This document shows positions 28,988 through 36,980 of a stretch of DNA of 64,000 nucleotides, one piece after another. The notes under the pieces were generated by a model, which was not told the origin of the DNA, made no database searches, and saw only the letters and a program-made list of their open reading frames with translations. Position 1 is the first letter of the stretch, and each line of letters starts with the position of its first letter. Location: the NCBI RefSeq assembly GCF_042682045.1, contig NZ_JBHUGS010000003.1:489697-553696 (forward strand). The letters are read 5' to 3'. Origin of the DNA: Sphingomonas_R arantia. GTDB taxonomy: Bacteria; Pseudomonadota; Alphaproteobacteria; Sphingomonadales; Sphingomonadaceae. The translations under genes and the position numbers were made by a program.

Positions 28988-29799
28988 AGTCCCAACCTCC
29001 GCACGCCGGGCATTCGCGCCAGCCCGTCGTCCAGCGCCGCCAGCGCGACCATCCGGTCCACCTCCGGCGCATATTCGAACGGGGTCAGCACCGCGTCGAA
29101 CTCAAGTGGAGCGATCGCGGCGCGGTACTGCGCCAGTTCGGCATGGGTCAGCGGAATATCCTTGTGAAACGCCTTGTGGCTCGAAATCGCGGTCGATCGC
29201 CCGTCCGCATCCTGGTCGATCTTGAACATGTCGCCGCAGAACAGCCGCAGGCCCGGCGCATCGTGCAGGCACGCCTGCCCCTCATAATGCCCGCCGACAT
29301 GGTGCAGTGTGTAACCCGGCGCCAGTTCCAGCGCGTCGTCATAGGGCACCGTCACACGGAACGCCTTGGTCATGCGCAGGTCGTCCTTCTGGATGGCGAC
29401 GACCTCGGGGTCGAACCGACGCTGCAACTGGAACAGCGCGCCGTACCCGTGCGCATGACTCGCCGCGAGGAACGCGATCCCGCCCAGCTCCGCGATCTTG
29501 TCGAGCATCGCCTGCGAATAATAAGGCGCCGCCTCGAACGCGATATTGCCGCCCTCGCGCACGATCAGCCAGCCCGTGCCCGCCAACCCCAGCGCAGGCG
29601 TCGTGGTGAACGCCCACAAGCCCGGCGCCACCTCGCGCGCACCCCCGTCATGCGTTGCCGCCACGTCCGCCTCGGGCAGGAACCGCCAGCCGTCCTCGGG
29701 CAGGTCGTTGCGCACGTCGGTGCAGACCGGGCAGTCCGGCGGCGAGAAATGGCGCTGCCAGAACCCGCAATTCGCGCAGGCGAACATTGTCAAAGGCAT
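28984..29799 (-). CDS. Zinc-ribbon plus metallo-beta-lactamase-fold protein
   Basis: This 271-residue protein has a rubredoxin-like zinc ribbon at the N-terminus (C8-A-N-C11 and C23-P-V-C26) followed by an MBL-fold domain. The usual HxHxDH motif is reduced to H115-A-H117-G-Y-G. Later landmarks remain as HVGGHYEG (H171) and FCGDMF (D190), but the final His is not evident near PFEYAPEVDR. It may bind one metal or none in the classic site. Start ATG 29799 overlaps the Gfo/Idh gene by 10 bases; ATG 29787 is an alternative that follows its stop. Possible roles include thioesterase, hydrolase or sulfur-handling partner of YcaO; none is demonstrated. Confidence 0.8.
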   Translation of the reverse strand: MPLTMFACANCGFWQRHFSPPDCPVCTDVRNDLPEDGWRFLPEADVAATHDGGAREVAPGLWAFTTTPALGLAGTGWLIVREGGNIAFEAAPYYSQAMLDKIAELGGIAFLAASHAHGYGALFQLQRRFDPEVVAIQKDDLRMTKAFRVTVPYDDALELAPGYTLHHVGGHYEGQACLHDAPGLRLFCGDMFKIDQDADGRSTAISSHKAFHKDIPLTHAELAQYRAAIAPLEFDAVLTPFEYAPEVDRMVALAALDDGLARMPGVRRLGL

Positions 29800-30785
29800 C
29801 GTCTGGCATCCTGATAGGCAGCGTCGAACAGCCGCATCAACGCAAGGTCGCGCGGCATCGAGAAATCATGAGGACCACCCCGCACCGCGGCCATGAACGC
29901 GGCCGCCTGCGCGCTGAACGGCGACGTCCCCGCATCGAACGCGACCGCCGTCTCGACGCCGCTCTTCGCGCAACGCCGCGTCAGCGCACCGCCCGCCGTC
30001 TGCCCCATCGTGTCGGTCGCAACCAGCAGGCCATGTTCGCCCAGCACCTCCAGCCGGCGGCGCGGCAGGACCTCCGCGGTGTTGTACGCGACATGGCTCT
30101 GGAAAAGCACACCCGCCGCGGTCCGGCCGGTCAGCATCCCGCCATCATCGACCGGATAGGCGTGGATCCGCCGCTGCAGTATGATCGACAGATCGACCAG
30201 CGGCTTGCCGAGCAAACGCTCCGCCAGATCCAGCCCGTGCAGCGCCAGGTCGATCACCGCCCCGCCGCCCGCCCGCACCGGGTCCGCTCGCCAATTATCA
30301 TGCGGCCCGCCATCGGGCGTCCAGTCCGGCGCGACCCAGCACGCATAGACGATGCGCACCGCCACCGGCCGCCCGATCTCGCCCCCCGCGATCGCGTCCG
30401 CCATCGCACGATGCGCCGGATGATGCCGCTGATCGAACGCCGTCCCGTACAACGGACCGCCCGCCACCGCGTCCGCGAGCGCCTCCGCCTGCGTCAAGGT
30501 CGCGGCGATCGGCTTCTCGCACAACACCGGCACCCCCGCCCCCGCCGCCGCCCGCACCGGCTCGACATGCGCATCGTTCGGCGTCGCGACATAGACGATG
30601 TCGACATCCCCCGCCGCCAGCATCGCGTCCGCCGTCTCAAACGCCGCCAGCCCAGCCGCCTCCGCCAGCGCGCGTGCCGCCGGCGAAGGATCGGCCACCG
30701 CCGTCACCCGCCCGCCCGCCGCGCGGATCGCCGGCGCCATATGATCGCGCGCCACCCAGCCATAGCCGGCAATGCCCCACCGCAT
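29790..30785 (-). CDS. Gfo/Idh/MocA-family oxidoreductase
   Basis: This 331-residue NAD(P)-dependent dehydrogenase has an N-terminal Rossmann domain (MRWGIAGYGWVARDH, VYVATPNDAHVEPV) and the family motif CEKPIA. A C-terminal substrate domain follows (GGGAVIDLALHGLDLAERLLG, with the His-Gly-x-Asp pattern). Members oxidise or epimerise sugars, inositol and aminocyclitols. ATG 30785 lies 10 bases after the methyltransferase stop, the only real gap in the nine-gene operon, with GGTGGG as ribosome site. Because the operon begins with an inositol-phosphate synthase, a ketone on the cyclitol ring is a plausible product, but this is inferred from context only. Confidence 0.87.
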   Translation of the reverse strand: MRWGIAGYGWVARDHMAPAIRAAGGRVTAVADPSPAARALAEAAGLAAFETADAMLAAGDVDIVYVATPNDAHVEPVRAAAGAGVPVLCEKPIAATLTQAEALADAVAGGPLYGTAFDQRHHPAHRAMADAIAGGEIGRPVAVRIVYACWVAPDWTPDGGPHDNWRADPVRAGGGAVIDLALHGLDLAERLLGKPLVDLSIILQRRIHAYPVDDGGMLTGRTAAGVLFQSHVAYNTAEVLPRRRLEVLGEHGLLVATDTMGQTAGGALTRRCAKSGVETAVAFDAGTSPFSAQAAAFMAAVRGGPHDFSMPRDLALMRLFDAAYQDARRCL

Positions 30786-30795
30786 CACGCCCACC

Positions 30796-31905
30796 TTACC
30801 AGCGCTCCGGCAAGTCGACGACGCGCCGCAACCGCACCGGATCGGTCGTCGGCAAATCCGCATCGTCGCGCGCCCACAGGCACCCGCTGCCATATTCCTC
30901 GCGGTAAAGCTCGGACGGCCACCGAACCCCATCGGCCGCAATCAACGGGTTCGGTCGCAGGGGTGCGCCCGGCATCGGCATCGCAACGCCATCCGCCACG
31001 ACACGCCCCTCCCGGCCGCCCTCCACCAGCGACCACGCCTCGACCTGCGGATCGTCGTGCCAGCCGACCGTAGCGGGCGCCGTTTGCGTCATCAGCGCGT
31101 CGAGCAACACCGCTTCGTCATGCACGTCCGCATGCGGAAACAACGCCCCCCACGCCCCCGCGCTCAGTGCCGGCCCCTTCGCCCCGCCTTCGAAACCCGC
31201 ATTATGCAGGTGACTGATCGCCAACACGCCGCCTGCGTCGGTCACCGCGCGCAACCGCGCCGCGATCCGCGCCTGTTCGGGCAGGAAATAGAATGCGTCG
31301 TGACACATCACCAGGTCGAACCGCGCCTGTCCGACCGGCCAGGACGGCGCCGCCGCATCGAACACGACATAGTCCGCCAGCGGCGCCACCCAGTGCTTCG
31401 CCAGCCAGCATTTCGCGAACACCACGTCCGCCCCCGTGCAAGCCACCCCGCGCGCGCCCAGTTCGCGCAGATAATGCCCGATCCCGCACGCCAGTTCGAA
31501 CGCGCTCGTCGGCGCCGCCCAGTGCGCCTCGATCAGCGCGAGCCCCGCCAGATAGGTCGGGTCGCTCCAGCGATAGGCGAAGTAATCCGCTACAGGCCCC
31601 ATCCGCAGCAGCGCCATCGCCTCGCGCAGCGACAGCATGTCGCGCTCGCGCACCAGCCGCTTCAGCTCGCGCAGGTCGGTCGCCGGACCGGTCCACCACG
31701 CATCCTGATCGGTCAGCAATGCGACCAGCGCATCGTCCGGGCACCCGGCGTCGAGATGGTCGAGCGCCACCGCGACCAGCCCCTCGCTCTCGGTGCGCAG
31801 ATACGGGATGCCATCCACCACCGGCCACCGCTCCCCCGGCGCCGCCAGCGAATGCGGTGTATCGGGCATCAACACCCGACCGGTCAGCGGCGAACGTAAG
31901 GTCAC
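30796..31905 (-). CDS. SAM-dependent class I methyltransferase
   Basis: This 369-residue protein opens with a short Trm112-like segment (SPLTGRVL, RWPVVDGIPYLR). It then has a Rossmann methyltransferase core with motif I FELACGIGHY (136-145) and a motif-IV-like DLVMCHDAFYFLP, followed by a long C-terminal tail. GTG 31905 overlaps the HD gene stop as GTGA. The specificity (O-, N- or C-methylation) is not readable. The operon context suggests a modified cyclitol, sugar or peptide-like product. The long tail (about 260-369, PMPGAPLRPNPLIAADGVRW) has no motif I recognise. Confidence 0.82.
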   Translation of the reverse strand: MTLRSPLTGRVLMPDTPHSLAAPGERWPVVDGIPYLRTESEGLVAVALDHLDAGCPDDALVALLTDQDAWWTGPATDLRELKRLVRERDMLSLREAMALLRMGPVADYFAYRWSDPTYLAGLALIEAHWAAPTSAFELACGIGHYLRELGARGVACTGADVVFAKCWLAKHWVAPLADYVVFDAAAPSWPVGQARFDLVMCHDAFYFLPEQARIAARLRAVTDAGGVLAISHLHNAGFEGGAKGPALSAGAWGALFPHADVHDEAVLLDALMTQTAPATVGWHDDPQVEAWSLVEGGREGRVVADGVAMPMPGAPLRPNPLIAADGVRWPSELYREEYGSGCLWARDDADLPTTDPVRLRRVVDLPERW

Positions 31906-32813
31906 GCCCGACCCGACAGGCCGGTCGTCGCCAGGATCTCGTCATGGAACGCCTTGACCGGGCCGTCATGGACCAGCCCGTAATCGTCCAGCACCACGCC
32001 CATCGTCAGCTGCGCGGCGCGCAGATGCTGTTCGATCTCCAGCACGCGGTCCAGCACGTCGGCGACATGGAACGCGCGCGCCTCGGGCGTCTCGTCCCCA
32101 CCGATCGGCGCCAGCGCGGCGCGCACATCGGCCTCCAGCTCCGGCACGTCGGCCAGTTCGCGAAACGCCGCCTCGCGCGCGTTCACGATGACGGTATCCA
32201 GCATCCCGCCCAGCAGCATCTCGCCCGAATAGCCGCTGTCCGGCATGTCAGCATTGTGCAGGTGGTGCGCCATCCCGGCCAGGAACACCGCGACCGGATC
32301 GGCGCCGTACCACGGGCTCGCCACCACGCCGTACACCGCCACCGTCAGGCAATGTTCCGCATGGTTCTCCGCCGGCTGCAACATGATCCGCGGCTGCCCC
32401 GGACAGGTCACCCCCGCCCGCGGCTGCCGCGCCAGCTTGTCGACGAATGCCGGCACGTCCCCCGCCGCCGGCCGGCCGGACGACAACGCCCCGCGCAACC
32501 GCGCGCGCAACGCCGGGTCCATGTCGCCCGTCACCTCGTCGAAACTGCGGTTCAGGATCACGACCGCCTGCTCGCCTGTCCCCAGCGCCTGCAACGCCGC
32601 CAGGTCCAGGTCGCCCAGCCGCGCCGCGACCAGTGCCGCGGCCACGACCTGCTTCATCACCGTCGCCGGCGGCTGCCCGTCGAACAGCGCCGCCCAGCCG
32701 TCGCGGAACAGGCGTTCCGCGATCGACCCCGGCGCGGCGGCCGAGTAGATCCGCTTCAGGTCGCCCAGTTCGCGGAAGAACGGCAGCGTCGCCGGCGACA
32801 ATCCACCCCTCAC
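31902..32813 (-). CDS. HD-domain-like protein with altered metal motif
   Basis: This 303-residue protein is mostly helical. Its centre resembles an HD domain: NHAEHCLTVAVYGVV gives H151/H154, MAHHLHNADMPDSG gives H183-H184 where HD proteins have His-Asp, and HVADVLDRVLE supplies the distal Asp (D252 or D255). HD enzymes are phosphohydrolases or, in the MIOX/PhnZ branch, diiron oxygenases. MIOX acts on myo-inositol, so oxidation of an inositol-derived substrate is an attractive but untested idea. GTG 32813 overlaps the inositol-phosphate synthase stop (GTGA), making the two the first coupled pair of the operon. The assignment to HD is by motif and could be wrong. Confidence 0.6.
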   Translation of the reverse strand: MRGGLSPATLPFFRELGDLKRIYSAAAPGSIAERLFRDGWAALFDGQPPATVMKQVVAAALVAARLGDLDLAALQALGTGEQAVVILNRSFDEVTGDMDPALRARLRGALSSGRPAAGDVPAFVDKLARQPRAGVTCPGQPRIMLQPAENHAEHCLTVAVYGVVASPWYGADPVAVFLAGMAHHLHNADMPDSGYSGEMLLGGMLDTVIVNAREAAFRELADVPELEADVRAALAPIGGDETPEARAFHVADVLDRVLEIEQHLRAAQLTMGVVLDDYGLVHDGPVKAFHDEILATTGLSGRA

Positions 32814-33991
32814 GCGCTCTGGTCGCCCAGCCAGCGGTCGAGGATCAGCTGCTGTTCCGGAAACGCATGGACCGGATCGTTGCTGCCCTTCATCTGCGGC
32901 AGCTTGAAGAACAGGCCCATCTGCTCCTGCACGCCGCCTTCGCCGCGCTGCTGCGCCAGGTCCAGGCACCGTGCGATCTCGATCGCCAGTGGTGCTGCCA
33001 GGATCGAATCCTTGCACAGGAAATTCAGCTTCAGCTGCATCTTCTGGCCCATGAACCCGGTCAGATCGATGTTGTCCCACGCTTCCTTGTCGTCGCCGCG
33101 CGGCCGGTAATAATGGATCATCACGATATGATCCTCGACCGGATAGCCCAGGATCGAGTTGAGCACGCTGCCCTTGGTGCCCAGCTTGGACTCGAGCGAC
33201 TTCGGATCGTCGAGCGCCAACCCGTCCGAATTGCCCAGGATGTTGGTCGAGAACCACCCATCGACATGCAGCGCACGATCACGCAGCGCGGGCGCGATCA
33301 CCGTCTTGATGAACGTCTGGCCGGTCTTGCCGTCCTTGCCCGCCACCGGCACGTTCCGGTCCGCCGCGAAATCCGCCAGCGGCGCGACATCCGCCGCAAC
33401 CGACGGCGTGAAGTTCGCATAGGGCGCACCCGCATCAATCGACGCATAGGCGTACAGCATCGCCGGGCTGATCGCGCTGTCGTCCGCGTCCAGCCCGCGC
33501 TCGAACGCCTCCTGCGACTGCAGGCATTCGGCGTCGGCCACCGGCATCCGCTCGGTCGAGGCCAGGTTCACGACCACGACGCGGTCGAGCCCCTTCTCTT
33601 CCTTGAAGCGCTGCAGATCGGCCTGGATCTGGCGCACCGCGGCGCGGTGGCCGCTCTCCATCTTGTTGCTGCCGTCGATATTGGCGCAATGGCCCGTGCT
33701 GCCGACCGCCTTCCACGGCCGCATTTGGTTCAGGCTCGCCGCACCGTTGGCCAGCTCCTTCTCGCCGATCACGCCGTGGCGCAGCGCGCAGTCGGCCAGC
33801 GTGTCGTCGGCCAGGTCCCAGCCGCCGAATTCCATGTCGCGATACGCGACCATGCCGGCCACGTCGCGGTCCGCCAGCGGCAGCCCCGCAAAGCTGTTCG
33901 ACCCTGCCTTGATCAATTCGATTCCGGCGATCGCCGTGGTGGCGACTGCCCCACCCACGCCCACGATCGCTACGCCAAGCCGCTCGGCCAT
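32810..33991 (-). CDS. Inositol-3-phosphate synthase family protein
   Basis: This 393-residue NAD-dependent enzyme should cyclise glucose-6-phosphate to inositol-1(3)-phosphate. Family marks: an N-terminal NAD fold (GVAIVGVGGAVATT), GKDGKTGQTFIKT (218-230, catalytic lysine region), FSTNILGNSDGLAL (247-260) and LCKDSILAAPLAIEIA (325-340). The length fits the shorter bacterial/archaeal-type enzymes. ATG 33991 has CAGGAGCAGGG upstream. It is the first gene of the nine-gene leftward operon and so probably supplies its scaffold. The promoter must lie in 33992-34117, downstream of the Crp-like gene. Free inositol-lipid synthesis would be another use, but no phosphatidyltransferase is nearby. Confidence 0.88.
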   Translation of the reverse strand: MAERLGVAIVGVGGAVATTAIAGIELIKAGSNSFAGLPLADRDVAGMVAYRDMEFGGWDLADDTLADCALRHGVIGEKELANGAASLNQMRPWKAVGSTGHCANIDGSNKMESGHRAAVRQIQADLQRFKEEKGLDRVVVVNLASTERMPVADAECLQSQEAFERGLDADDSAISPAMLYAYASIDAGAPYANFTPSVAADVAPLADFAADRNVPVAGKDGKTGQTFIKTVIAPALRDRALHVDGWFSTNILGNSDGLALDDPKSLESKLGTKGSVLNSILGYPVEDHIVMIHYYRPRGDDKEAWDNIDLTGFMGQKMQLKLNFLCKDSILAAPLAIEIARCLDLAQQRGEGGVQEQMGLFFKLPQMKGSNDPVHAFPEQQLILDRWLGDQSA

Positions 33992-34070
33992 ATCGGTATC
34001 CCTGCTCCTGCACCCCGACTCCGGGCTGCTTTGGACGGGACAATGACGCGCTGAGTCAGGGTTTCGAGGG

Positions 34071-34085
34071 GTGGCGCACCGCCAC
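34071..34085 (-). terminator. Short hairpin after the Crp-like gene
   Basis: GTGGCG (34071-34076) and CGCCAC (34080-34085) form a perfect 6-bp stem with a 3-base loop in the 126-base gap between the Crp-like gene and the inositol-phosphate synthase gene. It could separate the two transcripts; the stem is short and has no T tract. Confidence 0.3.
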
Positions 34086-34117
34086 GCGAAATAAGCGCGG
34101 GCGGCGGTGACATAGGT

Positions 34118-34951
34118 TCACTCGGCGGGCAGCACCTGATGACGTATGTCACCATTCGCGCCGTTCGACCCGTTTGCGGGCATCGAACTGCCGTTCGCCT
34201 CGCCCGCCCCGTTCGACCCGTATGGCGGCAACCAGTCGGTCGCGACATGGCTGTGGCGATCCTGAAAATCGACCATCTGCGACAGCCGCTCGACATCGTT
34301 GATCCGGATGATCTTGCCGTCGCGGTCGACCAGCCCGGCCTCCGCCAGCACCTTCAGCGACCGGCTGACATGTGTCTTGGTCAGCCCCACCGCGTCGCCC
34401 AGATCCTGCTGCGTCAGCGGCAGTTCGAACGTCGCCCCGTCGATCCCGTCGGTCACCCGCAACCGCGATCGGATATCGAGCAGCAACGTCGCGATCCGCG
34501 TAATCCCGTCGGTCCGCCCGACCGACGTCAGCCGGTCCGCCATCGCGACATGCTCCGACGCGCTGACCCCGTACAGCAGCGCGCCCAGCCGCGGATGATC
34601 GCGGAACAGCCGGCCGAACGCCTGCCGCGGCAGCTCGTACAATGTCGTCGCACTTACCGCGGTCAGTGTTGCCGCACTCCGCCCCCACGCGATCGAGAAT
34701 GTCGTGGTCAGGTCGCCGACGAAGTAGAACCGCAGCACCTGCCGCCCGCCGCCCTTCAACTGCACCGATCCGTGCAGCCAGCCGCTCGCGACCACGTACA
34801 GCTTGTCGGTTTCCTCGCCTTCCTGCACGACGATCTCGCCGGCCTGGTACAGCCGCTCGCGCCGTTCGAGCGAGCGCAGCGCGTCCCGCTCGGAATAGGT
34901 CAGCCGCAGATGTTGCGACAACCGGGCTTCAAGCGGACTCTCCTCGGGCAT
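34118..34951 (-). CDS. Crp/Fnr-family transcriptional regulator
   Basis: This 277-residue regulator has a cyclic-nucleotide-binding-like beta-roll (YQAGEIVVQEGEETDKLYVVASGWLHGSVQ), a dimerisation helix and a C-terminal winged helix (FELPLTQQDLGDAVGLTKTHVSRSLKVLAEAGLV). It has no Cys cluster, so it is not an Fnr-type iron-sulfur sensor. After the domain comes an unusual tail of about 40 residues rich in Gly, Asn, Ser and Ala (GSNGAGEANGSSMPANGSNG). ATG 34951 is preferred over the in-frame GTG 34957. It lies upstream of the inositol-phosphate synthase operon in the same orientation, so it may control that operon. Ligand and targets are unknown. Confidence 0.87.
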   Translation of the reverse strand: MPEESPLEARLSQHLRLTYSERDALRSLERRERLYQAGEIVVQEGEETDKLYVVASGWLHGSVQLKGGGRQVLRFYFVGDLTTTFSIAWGRSAATLTAVSATTLYELPRQAFGRLFRDHPRLGALLYGVSASEHVAMADRLTSVGRTDGITRIATLLLDIRSRLRVTDGIDGATFELPLTQQDLGDAVGLTKTHVSRSLKVLAEAGLVDRDGKIIRINDVERLSQMVDFQDRHSHVATDWLPPYGSNGAGEANGSSMPANGSNGANGDIRHQVLPAE

Positions 34952-35027
34952 GCCCACTCATAGCGCGGAAACCCGCTGATACCATCGTTTTCGGCGCTGA
35001 CCCGACCCGCGAAGGGCCGACGAAAGC

Positions 35028-36344
35028 CTACCTGGACGCGACGCGTTGCGGCGCCCGCGTCGGGGTCACGCGCCAGATCGTGTTGGACAGGTCGTCCGCC
35101 ACGATCACCGCGCCGCGCGGATCGAGCGTCACGCCCACCGGCCGACCGCGCGTCTTGCCGTCCGCACCCATGAAGCCCGTCACGAAATCGATCGGCGCAC
35201 CCGTCGGTCGCCCGCCGCGGAACGGCACGAACACCACCTTGTACCCGGACGGCGTATCGCGGTTCCAGCTGCCATGTTCGCCGACGAATACGCCATCGCC
35301 GAACCGCGCACCCATCACCGGGCTTGAGAACGTAAGGCCGAGCGCCGCGACATGCGCACCCAGCGCATAATCCGGCCGGATCGCCGCGGCCACCCGCTCG
35401 GGGTTCTGCGGCCGCACGCGCGGATCGACCGTCTGACCGTAGTAACTGTAGGGCCAGCCGTAGAACGCCCCGTCGCGCACCGACGTCAGGTAATCCGGCA
35501 CCAGGTTCGGTCCCAGCTCGTCACGCTCGTTGGCGACCGCCCACAACTGCCCCAGCCCCGGCTGGATCGCCAGCGCGGTCGGATTGCGCAACCCGGTCGC
35601 GAACGGCCGGTGCGACCCGGTCTGCGCGTCAATCTGCCACACCATCGCGCGGTCGACCTCGGCGGCCATCCCGCGTTCGGTGATGTTGCTGTTTGATCCG
35701 ATGCCGACATACAGGAACCGCCCGTCGGGGCTCGCCGCCAGCGACTTGGTCCAGTGATGGTTGATCTCCGCCGGCAGGTCGGTGACCTTCACCGGCGGGC
35801 CGCTCGCCCGGATCTGCCCGTCGCGATAGGCGAACCGCACCAGCGAGTCCTGATTGGCGACGTAGAGCGCCCCGTTCACCAGCGCGAGGCCGTAGGGCGC
35901 GTTCAGATGCTCGGCGAACACCGTCCGCCCCTCATAGACCCCGTCGCCATTGCTGTCGCGCAGCAGCGTCAGCCGGTCGCCGCCCTTAACCGGGGTCGTG
36001 CCCTTCGACATGATGTAGCCGGCTATGATGTCTTTGGGCCGAAGTTTCGGCGCATCGCCGCCGCCCTTCCCCTCGGCCACCAGGATATCGCCGTTGGGCA
36101 GGACGAGCGTCTGGCGCGGCACCAGCAGGTCGGTCGCGATCGGCGTGATCGTATAGCCCGCCGGCACCGTCGGCCGTGCATTCCCCCACACTCCCGGGTC
36201 GGCAATCTTCATGCTCGGCAACAAACCGCCCTGCTGCGCCGGCAACGTCGGCTCGGCGCCATATTGCGTCACGTCCGGGTCGTTGCCGCACGCACTCAGC
36301 AGCACGGCCATCGAAAGCACGGAGATCTGGCCGATGCGCGTCAT
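35028..36344 (-). CDS. Sorbosone dehydrogenase/glucose dehydrogenase-like lipoprotein
   Basis: This 438-residue six-bladed propeller protein is of the PQQ-dependent sugar (L-sorbosone/glucose) dehydrogenase type. The N-terminus is a lipoprotein signal with lipobox LLSAC-G (about C19), so it is anchored in the membrane facing the periplasm. Typical segments are PYGLALVNGALYVAN, GLRNPTALAIQPG, VANERDELGPNLVPDYL and FVGEHGSWNRDTPSGYKVVFVPF. ATG 36344 overlaps the DUF2231 stop (ATGA). Such pairs probably pass electrons from sugar oxidation to the chain, but no cytochrome domain is present in either protein. PQQ dependence is by family, not visible from residues. Confidence 0.85.
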   Translation of the reverse strand: MTRIGQISVLSMAVLLSACGNDPDVTQYGAEPTLPAQQGGLLPSMKIADPGVWGNARPTVPAGYTITPIATDLLVPRQTLVLPNGDILVAEGKGGGDAPKLRPKDIIAGYIMSKGTTPVKGGDRLTLLRDSNGDGVYEGRTVFAEHLNAPYGLALVNGALYVANQDSLVRFAYRDGQIRASGPPVKVTDLPAEINHHWTKSLAASPDGRFLYVGIGSNSNITERGMAAEVDRAMVWQIDAQTGSHRPFATGLRNPTALAIQPGLGQLWAVANERDELGPNLVPDYLTSVRDGAFYGWPYSYYGQTVDPRVRPQNPERVAAAIRPDYALGAHVAALGLTFSSPVMGARFGDGVFVGEHGSWNRDTPSGYKVVFVPFRGGRPTGAPIDFVTGFMGADGKTRGRPVGVTLDPRGAVIVADDLSNTIWRVTPTRAPQRVASR

Positions 36345-36769
36345 GCGACTGCTCCCGCGCGAAACTTGGAAAAGCCGACCCACGTCGCCACCAGCGCCAG
36401 CACCGCCACCACGACGGACAGGATCAGCCCGCCCGGCATCGTCGCCCACGCGTCCTTGGCGTGCTCCAGTGCATTCAGGAACCCGAACACGAACGTCGCC
36501 AGCACCAGCACGAAGTAAACGACCACATCGTTGGTCCGCCGGTCCCGCCGCAGCAGATCGATCGCCGCACACAGCAGCGTCAGCCCGCAAAACACCATGC
36601 CCCCGACGATCAGCCAGGACGCGAAGTTCAGCCACTGGATCTGATAGGCATCCGCATAGGCCAAGTCGCTCAGCAACGCGCCTAAAAAGAGCGGCACCAT
36701 CCCGGCGAGCACGACGGCATGAAACGGATGAAGCGCCGCCGGAACCGGTCGACTGATGGTTGCAGACAC
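36341..36769 (-). CDS. DUF2231-type four-helix membrane protein
   Basis: This 142-residue protein has four predicted membrane segments (about 15-37, 47-68, 82-100 and 113-135). LHPFHAVVLAGMVPLFLGALLSDLAY matches the start of DUF2231 proteins, with a conserved His-Pro. It is translated from GTG 36769 with GAGGGGG upstream and is coupled by ATGA to the sorbosone-dehydrogenase-like gene. A membrane partner for that periplasmic enzyme is plausible; no cofactor motif other than the N-terminal His residues is visible. Confidence 0.75.
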   Translation of the reverse strand: MSATISRPVPAALHPFHAVVLAGMVPLFLGALLSDLAYADAYQIQWLNFASWLIVGGMVFCGLTLLCAAIDLLRRDRRTNDVVVYFVLVLATFVFGFLNALEHAKDAWATMPGGLILSVVVAVLALVATWVGFSKFRAGAVA

Positions 36770-36943
36770 GATCGCATCCCCCTCTGGCCGATCGAACGGC
36801 GTTCATCACCGACATGATGATGGCGAAACCGCGCCGGCCCGAGAGCCCGCGCGGTCATTGAAAGGAAAATGCCCCGCTCGCGATGGAAGTTCCGCTTGCT
36901 GCCCGCGACCGTCGGCAGCGCGATACTGGTCGCTCAGCCGAAC

Positions 36944-36973
36944 GACACCCCGCTGCGGTTGCAACGGGGTGTC
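36944..36973 (-). terminator. Hairpin after the MHS-family transporter gene
   Basis: GACACCCCG (36944-36952) pairs perfectly with CGGGGTGTC (36965-36973) around a 12-base loop. The flanks AGCCG and GGCTCG extend the pairing with a small bulge. It lies 8 bases past the stop codon of the leftward transporter gene. The rest of the gap to 36769 shows no gene. Confidence 0.6.
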
Positions 36974-36980
36974 GGCTCGC

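Noticed and set aside
24770..33991. A complete mycothiol or bacillithiol pathway
   Set aside because: Synthase, GT4 and PIG-L are present, but no MshC/BshC-type cysteine ligase or MshD-type acetyltransferase is encoded in the window, and YcaO and methyltransferase are not part of those pathways.
24770..33991. An Ebo-type (eustigmatophyte/bacterial operon) cluster
   Set aside because: No UbiA-like prenyltransferase, dehydroquinate-synthase-like or EboA-like protein is present; only a TIM-barrel gene is shared in kind.
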